64,000 nt of DNA. Source: Planctellipticum variicoloris (GTDB lineage: Bacteria > Planctomycetota > Planctomycetia > Planctomycetales > Planctomycetaceae). The DNA lies in NCBI RefSeq assembly GCF_030622045.1, contig NZ_CP130886.1, forward strand, positions 5,836,001-5,900,000. The letters are read 5' to 3'. Below the pieces are notes generated by a model. The model was not told the origin of the DNA, made no database searches, and saw nothing but the letters and a program-made list of their open reading frames with translations. Each line of letters starts with the position of its first letter. Within the stretch, counting starts at the first letter, position 1. Made by a program: the position numbers and the translations under genes. Positions 58,321-64,000 of the stretch are shown piece by piece.

Positions 58321-59571
58321 ATGGTCCAGAAGTCATTGAGTGGCGGCGCGATTACCGGGTTGCTGGTCGTCTGGGGAGTGCTCTCGGCCGCGACGTTGCA
58401 GGCTGAGAACTGGCCGCGATTCCGCGGTCCGGACGGGACGGGCGTCAGCGAAGACGCCACGATTCCGGCGACCTGGACCGACAAAGAGGTGGCCTGGGCG
58501 GTCGAACTGCCCGGCGTCGGGCATTCGTCGCCGGCGATCTGGGGCGAGCACCTGTTCGTGACCTCCGCCACCGACGAAGGAAAATCGCGCACGCTGTATT
58601 GCCTCGATTCGGTCACCGGGGAGATCCGCTGGTCGAAGACCGAGAAGTTCGCGACCAATCACCTCCACGCGAAGAACAGCTTCGCCTCCAGTACGCCGGC
58701 GACCGATGGAGAGCGGGTTTACGTTCCTTATGCGGACGACGCGGACTTTGCCCTGCTGGCGTATGATTTCAACGGCGAGCAGGTCTGGAAGGCGTCGCTG
58801 GGTCCGTATTCCAGCCAGCATGGAATGGGAGTTTCGCCGATCGTCTTCGAGGACCTGGTGATCCTGCCGAACGATCAGCGGGGGCCGAGCAGTGTCGTCG
58901 CTTTCAACCGGAAAACCGGCAAACAGGTCTGGAAGACCGATCGCGAAGCGCGGGAAGCGTCGTACGCGACGCCAATCATCGTCGAAGTCCCCGGCTCCGC
59001 TCAGCAGCTCATCTGCGCCAACGGTGCGACCGGGCTGACGAGCCTCGATCCCCGGACCGGCGAATTGATCTGGAAGACCGAGCCGCTGCCGCAGCGCACG
59101 GTCGCCTCGCCGGCGTTCGTCGGCGGGCTGGTCTATATCACGTGCGGTCAGGGGGGCAAGGGGACCCGGCTGATCGGCGTCGATCCGACTGGCCGCGGCA
59201 ACGTCGAGGCCACGCACATCAAGGTCCGGAAGGACAAGGGAATTCCGTACGTCCCGACGATCGTCGGCTACGGCGACTGGATCTTCCACTGGAATGACAA
59301 CGGCGTTGTGAGCTGTTACGACGTCGGGACGCAGGAACAGTTGTGGGAGAAGCGGATCGGCGGCAATTTCAGCGGGTCGCCCATCGTCGTCGGGGGGAAG
59401 CTGTATTGCATCGACGAGTCCGGTCAGGTGGTGGTGCTGGGGGCCGGGCCGCAGTTTGAGCAACTCGGCGTGATGCCTCTGGGAGACTCCAGCCATTCGA
59501 CCCCCGCGGCTGCAAACGGTCGGCTGTACCTGCGGACGTTCCACAAGTTGACTTGCATTGGCGGAAAGTGA
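58321..59571 (+). CDS. Secreted PQQ-like beta-propeller protein
   Basis: 416 residues. Signal peptide up to about residue 29 (LLVVWGVLSAATLQA). The mature part begins NWPRFRGPDGTGVSED, the usual start of this planctomycete family. Repeated blades read LYCLDSVTGEIRWSK, VVAFNRKTGKQVWKT, LTSLDPRTGELIWKT and VSCYDVGTQEQLWEK (a PQQ-like W motif). Members are exported propellers, sometimes with a serine-protease or oxidoreductase role; here no catalytic domain is visible. Export to the periplasm is likely. Confidence 0.88.
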   Translation: MVQKSLSGGAITGLLVVWGVLSAATLQAENWPRFRGPDGTGVSEDATIPATWTDKEVAWAVELPGVGHSSPAIWGEHLFVTSATDEGKSRTLYCLDSVTGEIRWSKTEKFATNHLHAKNSFASSTPATDGERVYVPYADDADFALLAYDFNGEQVWKASLGPYSSQHGMGVSPIVFEDLVILPNDQRGPSSVVAFNRKTGKQVWKTDREAREASYATPIIVEVPGSAQQLICANGATGLTSLDPRTGELIWKTEPLPQRTVASPAFVGGLVYITCGQGGKGTRLIGVDPTGRGNVEATHIKVRKDKGIPYVPTIVGYGDWIFHWNDNGVVSCYDVGTQEQLWEKRIGGNFSGSPIVVGGKLYCIDESGQVVVLGAGPQFEQLGVMPLGDSSHSTPAAANGRLYLRTFHKLTCIGGK

Positions 59572-59881
59572 CGCGGGAATAACCGTCGTGCCATGCCGCA
59601 AAAACCGGGGAGCTCATCCTGAGGCAACCGGGTGGCCGGGGTCGAGTCTTCGAGCCCCCGGATTCTCGCCACCTCGCTGGGGGCGGCCCAAAGCGGCCGA
59701 CCCCAGCCACCTGAAGTCAGATCCCATCGGCATCAGGCGCCACAAGGAGAAGCCTCTGCAGACAAAAGTGAACGGAATCCGTTATTCTGGAATTCACAAT
59801 TCGGGATTGTCGATCGCGGCGGGGCCTGTCGCAGAGTCGCAATCGGGTCGCTCACCCACGCACGATCGAGAGACTGCCGAC
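59572..59881. other. Intergenic stretch with a long imperfect inverted repeat
   Basis: The left arm, gggtggccggggtcg (59630-59644), pairs with cgaccccagccacct (59698-59712) at 13 of 15 positions. The enclosed DNA (gagtcttcgagccc...) contains shorter inverted pieces. No gene is supported before ATG 59882. Confidence 0.5.
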
Positions 59882-60325
59882 ATGCCTGCCTGGCCGGGGG
59901 GGCCCTGCCCCAACTGCGGTGAAGACATCCCCGCGAACATCGTGAGCTGCCGGAACTGCCGGACGCTGTTGAATACGGACCTGCAGCGGGACAGCGTGGA
60001 GATTCCCGCATTCGTCCCGCTGGAGGAGGTTGGCGTGCTGATTGATCTGGTTCCGAAGGGGGCCTGGCTCCCCTGCCCGAACTGTCAGCAGGAGCTCAAG
60101 ATCGCCTTCAAGTACTTCGGCCGGAAGGTGCAGTGCAAGCACTGCGAGAAGACGTTCCGGCCACGGGCGGAGTCCCGCGCGGTCCGCGCCGCCGATGTTT
60201 ACGCCCGCTGTCCGCACTGCGATGAATCACTGCGGTTCAATCGCAAGTATGTCGGGCAGAAAGTGGCGTGCAAGTTCTGCAGCGGCCGCCTGCGCATTGT
60301 CGCAAGCGAGGAAGTCGCTGAATAG
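59882..60325 (+). CDS. Zinc-ribbon protein of unknown function
   Basis: 147 residues from ATG 59882 (MPAWPGGPCPNCGEDIP). Three CxxC-pair ribbons: CPNCGEDIPANIVSCRNC; CPNCQQELKIAFKYFGRKVQCKHC; CPHCDESLRFNRKYVGQKVACKFC. The latter two are MJ0042-like. No membrane segment. Third zinc-ribbon protein in the window; function unknown. It ends 35 bases before the convergent kinase gene. Confidence 0.82.
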   Translation: MPAWPGGPCPNCGEDIPANIVSCRNCRTLLNTDLQRDSVEIPAFVPLEEVGVLIDLVPKGAWLPCPNCQQELKIAFKYFGRKVQCKHCEKTFRPRAESRAVRAADVYARCPHCDESLRFNRKYVGQKVACKFCSGRLRIVASEEVAE

Positions 60326-60360
60326 CGGTGTCGGCTCTTCGAACAGCGATTCGCATGCCT

Positions 60361-62184
60361 CTACTCAGTTCGGCAGGCCTGCAGCAGGCAGGTCAGACGC
60401 CTGGCGTCGAGGTCAGTGCGGACGGTGGCCGTGATGCCTTTGCGGAAGACGGCCCGGAGCGTCAGCTTGTCCGCGGTCACCTGAACGACCGCCCGCAGAT
60501 GTGTCGTTTCCGGAGTGGCGGCGGCCGTCGTCGCAAAGGACTGATCATCGTCGATGGCAGATTCGCCGGTTCGCAGCACGAGCTGAACGGTCGGAATGCC
60601 ATCGGCGGGGAGCGCCGCGACCTCCGCCGCATTCACGATCGCCCCGTTCTGCAGGCCCATCGGCTGAATCAGTCGAGTCAGCGGGCCGGGGAACTGATCG
60701 GCATCGGTTACGACGATCAGGCGGACGCTGGCGGGATCGAGCGGGGCGGCGATCGGCCCCTGAGCGATCGAGCGCGGACCGACAGCGTGGACGACGTGAA
60801 GCAGATCGTCGTGGCGGCTGTTCTTAGGAGCCAGAATCCGGCTGCCCGCCGAATGGGCAACCGCCAGGTCTTGCATGGTGGAGTCGCTGGAACTGAGGAC
60901 GACGCATGTTCCGGTGAGAAGCTGTTGCGAATCGAGTTCCGCCAGCAGATCGACGCCTCGGCCGTCACTGAGCTGCATGGAGGTCAGCAGCAGGTCTGGC
61001 GGATTCTCGCGGATCGTCAACAGTGCATCCTGCCGGGTCTGGACAACTTCGAAGTGCTCGAGGCCGGCCCGTTTCGCGACGTCCTTGAACATACTGGCCA
61101 GCATCCGCGAAGGCTCGACGATGACGGCGGTCTTCAGGTGGCGAACGGCTGTCGCGGCAGGGGCTTCGGGGGCGACGTTGCGAGCATCCCGGTGGCTGTG
61201 AATGAGCGCCAGCAGTTCGTCGGCCAGTTCGGCGGCGGTCTGGTAGCGATCCGCCGGGCGCTTGGCCATCGCGCGGGCGATGATCCGATCACACTCCGCC
61301 GGCAGGTTGGGACTCAAACGGGTGGCGACAGGGGGCGGCTTGGTGAGGTGGGCCGTCATCACCTGGACGACGGAACCGCATTCGTAATACGGGAAGTGAG
61401 CCGTCAGCAGGCGGAACAGCGTTCCGCCGAGGCTGTAGATGTCCGTTCGTGCGTCGATTTCCGTCGCTTCGAACTGCTCGGGGCTCATGTATTGGGGAGT
61501 GCCGAGAATCTGCCCGGCCTGCGTCACCGTGGTGCGCGTGCTGCTGTCGGCGTCGACCAGTTTCGAGAGTCCAAAATCGACGACCTTCACGAGGCCGTCG
61601 CGGGTGAGCATCAGGTTCTCGGGTTTGATGTCCCGATGGATCAAGCCTGCGGCGTGGGCCGCGGCGAGGCCGCTGGCGGCCTGGGCGACCAGCCCGCACG
61701 CGTCGGGCCACGGCAACGGACCGCGACGGTCTGCGTGCTGCGCGAGACTGCCGCCCGAGAGGAGTTCCATCACCAGGTAGTACTGGCCGTTCCATTGGTC
61801 GATATCGTAAATCGACACGACGTTCGGGTGGTTCAATCGTCCGATCGCGCGGGCTTCCTGCAGAAACCGTTGCAGGGCGGCGGAGGAGGCGGCGACATCC
61901 TGCGAGAGGACTTTGATCGCGACTTCGCGCTCGATCATGGGATCGAACGCCAGATACACCGCTCCCATCCCGCCGGAGCCGAGCTTTGAGCGGATCTGAT
62001 ACTTGCCGACCGTCGATCCCAGAGCAATTCCCGCGCGGTTGAACCGACCATCGACCACCGATTCGCCGCCGATGATCGTTTGGGTGTCGGGAAGGCCGCT
62101 GGTCGATAGCGCGATGTCGCCCGCGGACAGAAATTCCGAGAGCGATTCGTCGCGGTCTGCTGTCTGGTGGGGGTTGAATGTCAT
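60361..62184 (-). CDS. Ser/Thr protein kinase fused to a receiver-like domain
   Basis: 607 residues from ATG 62184 (GTG 62196 would add 4). The Hanks-type kinase at about 60-320 has LGSGGMGAVYLAFD, K91 (VAIKVL), HRDIKPENLML, DFGLSKL and a GTPQYMSPEQ loop. After a linker (ARNVAPEAPAATAVRHL) comes a CheY-like fold, KTAVIVEPSRMLASMFKDVAKRAG, then PDLLLTSMQLSDGRGVDLL, where the usual phospho-Asp position reads Thr/Ser, and VVLSSSDSTMQDL. The receiver is therefore probably not phosphorylated. The last 150 residues are unassigned. No membrane segment, so this is a cytosolic kinase. Confidence 0.9.
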   Translation of the reverse strand: MTFNPHQTADRDESLSEFLSAGDIALSTSGLPDTQTIIGGESVVDGRFNRAGIALGSTVGKYQIRSKLGSGGMGAVYLAFDPMIEREVAIKVLSQDVAASSAALQRFLQEARAIGRLNHPNVVSIYDIDQWNGQYYLVMELLSGGSLAQHADRRGPLPWPDACGLVAQAASGLAAAHAAGLIHRDIKPENLMLTRDGLVKVVDFGLSKLVDADSSTRTTVTQAGQILGTPQYMSPEQFEATEIDARTDIYSLGGTLFRLLTAHFPYYECGSVVQVMTAHLTKPPPVATRLSPNLPAECDRIIARAMAKRPADRYQTAAELADELLALIHSHRDARNVAPEAPAATAVRHLKTAVIVEPSRMLASMFKDVAKRAGLEHFEVVQTRQDALLTIRENPPDLLLTSMQLSDGRGVDLLAELDSQQLLTGTCVVLSSSDSTMQDLAVAHSAGSRILAPKNSRHDDLLHVVHAVGPRSIAQGPIAAPLDPASVRLIVVTDADQFPGPLTRLIQPMGLQNGAIVNAAEVAALPADGIPTVQLVLRTGESAIDDDQSFATTAAATPETTHLRAVVQVTADKLTLRAVFRKGITATVRTDLDARRLTCLLQACRTE

Positions 62185-62389
62185 GGGATTCCGCACAGGA
62201 CTCCGGTTCGTGCAGTTTCGCCTGCGTTAAAGGACTACGATACCAAAGCGCTACGTCAGAATTGGGGACCAGTCTGTCCGGGATCGCGGCGTGCCGAACG
62301 ATTTCGCGCCGGTGTTGACCGCGCGGCTCCGGTTACAGCGAAAACTCCGATTGCAGCGGCGAGCGCCGTCAGGGACGCAAGAGGGCGGC

Positions 62390-63736
62390 ATGATTCGAGA
62401 TCGCGATATCAAGCAGAATTCCAGACTCCCCGCCGAGCCGATCGACCGGCTGGTCGACCCGCTCAACCGATTTTTGCACATTCAGTCGGCCAGCGGCGTC
62501 GTGCTGCTGCTGTTCACGGCGGCAGCGCTGGTCCTGGCCAACTCGCCGGTCTCCGAAGACTTTCTGTCTTTCTGGAAGCTCACCGCAGGCGTCTCCCTCG
62601 GTGAGTTCGAGTTCCGCCACTCGTTGAAACACTGGATCAACGACGGCCTGATGGTCGTCTTCTTCTTCGCCGTGGGACTCGAAGTCAAACGGGAGCTGGT
62701 GCTTGGCGAGCTGCAGTCGCTCCGTTCGGCGGCGCTGCCGGTGGCGGCGGCGATCGGCGGGATGGCGGTCCCGGCGCTGGTCTATCTGACTTTTCAATGG
62801 GGCGCCGCAGGGGAGCGCGGCTGGGGCATTCCGATGGCGACCGACATTGCCTTCGTCGTCGGCTGCATGGCCCTGCTGGGATCGCGCGTCCCCCGGAGTC
62901 TGCGCGTGCTGCTGCTCACGCTGGCCATTGCAGACGACATCGGCGCAATTCTGGTGATCGCCGTCGGCTATGCGGGGGAACTGAACCTGCAGTCGCTCAT
63001 GTGGGGCGGCGTCGGCATTGGCGCGGTCGTCATGCTGGCGCGCAACGGCGTCCGCAGCGTCCCGGTGTATGTCGCGTTCGGGCTGGGGATCTGGTACGCG
63101 TTTCATGAGTCTGGCGTGCACGCCACGGTCGCCGGCGTCGTTCTCGGACTGCTGACTCCGGTGCGCCCCTGGATTCACCACGGGCTGTTCGCGGAGTTGA
63201 TCGATGATCTCCGCGAATTCCTCCACGGCGACGCCTGGCAGGATCCGGAAGTGCGGCTCGACATGCTCAAGTCCGCGAAGCTGGCGGTGCGCGAGGCCGC
63301 TTCCCCGGCGGAACGCCTCGAATCGCTGCTGCACCCGTGGGTCAGCTTCGTGATCATGCCGCTGTTCGCCTTCGCGAATGCGGGGGTGCGGATCGAGTTC
63401 GCGGCGTTTGCCGAACCGGTGGCCGTCGCCGTCGCCGTCGGACTCATCATCGGCAAGCCGCTGGGGATTGTGCTGTTCAGTTGGCTGGCGGTCTGCGCGG
63501 GACTGGCGCAGCTTCCCGACGGCGTCTCATGGAAGGTGCTGGGGGCTGGCGGCGTGCTGGCGGGAATTGGTTTCACGATGTCGCTGTTTATCGCGGGACT
63601 GGCGCTGCAGGACCCCTTGCTGGACGCGGCGAAAGTGGGAATTCTGTCGGGATCGGCCGTCTGCGCCACCCTCGGAATGGCCCTGCTCCGGTGGCTGTTG
63701 CCGCAGCCTTTGCGAACGGAGTCCTCCTCACGATAA
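62390..63736 (+). CDS. nhaA: Na+/H+ antiporter NhaA
   Basis: 448 residues from ATG 62390 (in-frame ATG 62291 would add 33 basic residues). Multiple membrane helices with NhaA signatures: HWINDGLMVVFFFAVGLEVKREL, PMATDIAFVVGCMALLG, VLLLTLAIADDIGAILVIAV (the paired Asp in ADDIGA binds Na+/H+) and GGVLAGIGFTMSLFIAGLAL. It exports sodium in exchange for protons at the inner membrane. An insertion of about 60 residues (LIDDLREFLHGDAWQDPEVRLDMLKSA) is typical of the longer NhaA class. Confidence 0.95.
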   Translation: MIRDRDIKQNSRLPAEPIDRLVDPLNRFLHIQSASGVVLLLFTAAALVLANSPVSEDFLSFWKLTAGVSLGEFEFRHSLKHWINDGLMVVFFFAVGLEVKRELVLGELQSLRSAALPVAAAIGGMAVPALVYLTFQWGAAGERGWGIPMATDIAFVVGCMALLGSRVPRSLRVLLLTLAIADDIGAILVIAVGYAGELNLQSLMWGGVGIGAVVMLARNGVRSVPVYVAFGLGIWYAFHESGVHATVAGVVLGLLTPVRPWIHHGLFAELIDDLREFLHGDAWQDPEVRLDMLKSAKLAVREAASPAERLESLLHPWVSFVIMPLFAFANAGVRIEFAAFAEPVAVAVAVGLIIGKPLGIVLFSWLAVCAGLAQLPDGVSWKVLGAGGVLAGIGFTMSLFIAGLALQDPLLDAAKVGILSGSAVCATLGMALLRWLLPQPLRTESSSR

Positions 63737-63761
63737 CGACTGGCACAAGCGGGAGTCCGCC

Positions 63762-64000
63762 ATGGGCAGGAAACGCTCAAAGTCCGCCACCGTCGTGCTG
63801 CCGGAACCGGGAACCGTCTTCCTCATGCCCCTCGGCGACGGACGGTTCGGCGCTTGCCGGGTCCTGCGCGAAAATGCCGGGGAAGAGCGAAAACGGCACG
63901 GCGAGCCCGCGGTCCTGGTCGCCGGCTCGGCGTGGATCGGGACCTCGCCGCCGGACCTCGCCGACCCGCGCTTGCGGGAGATTCTGCATCTGACGCACCA
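63762..64000 (+). CDS. Hypothetical protein, N-terminal part (partial)
   Basis: Starts MGRKRSKSATVVLPEPGTVFLMPLGDGRFGACRVLRENA and runs off the right edge after about 79 codons. The first part is basic, followed by a beta-rich segment (VFLMPLGDGRFGACRVL). Not recognised as a named family. Confidence 0.6.
   Translation, partial: MGRKRSKSATVVLPEPGTVFLMPLGDGRFGACRVLRENAGEERKRHGEPAVLVAGSAWIGTSPPDLADPRLREILHLTH

Overview
The window looks like chromosome from a planctomycete (Planctomycetota). It has high GC content and very long spurious antisense frames. Several gene families are ones I recognise mainly from that phylum: a J-domain-like protein with a DVYKEWLGIPEGPRPP-type N-terminus, zinc-ribbon proteins, MNYFAHGL-type proteins, double-VWA membrane proteins, and a trigger factor followed by two clpP genes. 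No rRNA genes, IS elements or CRISPR arrays were seen.

Layout. (1) 1-7606 is core chromosome: a J-domain-like protein and a short Hsp70 on the minus strand, then a hypothetical protein, a TIM-barrel epimerase-like protein, a family-4 uracil-DNA glycosylase and a zinc-ribbon protein on the plus strand. (2) 7607-33697 is a 26 kb integrated island in the 3' end of a tRNA-Val(UAC) gene. It is bounded by a 20-bp direct repeat (7607-7626 and 33678-33697), and a tyrosine integrase lies against the intact tRNA. On the minus strand, one operon-like run carries a type I restriction-modification system (hsdM, hsdS, two small genes, hsdR), a 1599-residue nuclease-STAND NTPase resembling antiviral Avs proteins, and a papain/transglutaminase-like protein. 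On the plus strand are darT-darG, a DNA-binding protein, a PD-(D/E)XK nuclease with a C-terminal PUA/EVE-like region, a zinc-ribbon membrane protein, regulators, an excisionase-like protein and a primase-helicase. Three clusters of short repeats and a perfect 26-bp inverted repeat may be the island's replication or control sites. (3) 33751-64000 is core chromosome again: secreted and membrane hypothetical proteins, MurJ, a LOG-family protein, a DinB-like protein, a signalling cluster (STAS protein, receiver-ATPase, hybrid histidine kinase), tRNA-Gly(GCC), tig-clpP-clpP, a large Arg/Pro-rich secreted protein, an LpxH-like phosphoesterase, a PQQ-propeller protein, a zinc-ribbon protein, a Ser/Thr kinase with a degenerate receiver, NhaA, and a partial gene at the right end.

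The most unusual observation is at the island ends. The integrase reading frame runs through the attachment repeat. In the integrated form it ends within antisense tRNA sequence (6 residues after the repeat). If the two repeats are joined, as in an excised circle, the same frame continues into the far end of the island and gains 66 residues. The integrase C-terminus should therefore differ between integrated and excised states. The island is also a dense collection of probable anti-phage genes, and the nuclease-STAND protein is the best candidate for a poorly described defence protein.

Starts were chosen from the sequence by eye. All family assignments come from motif recognition, not database searches.
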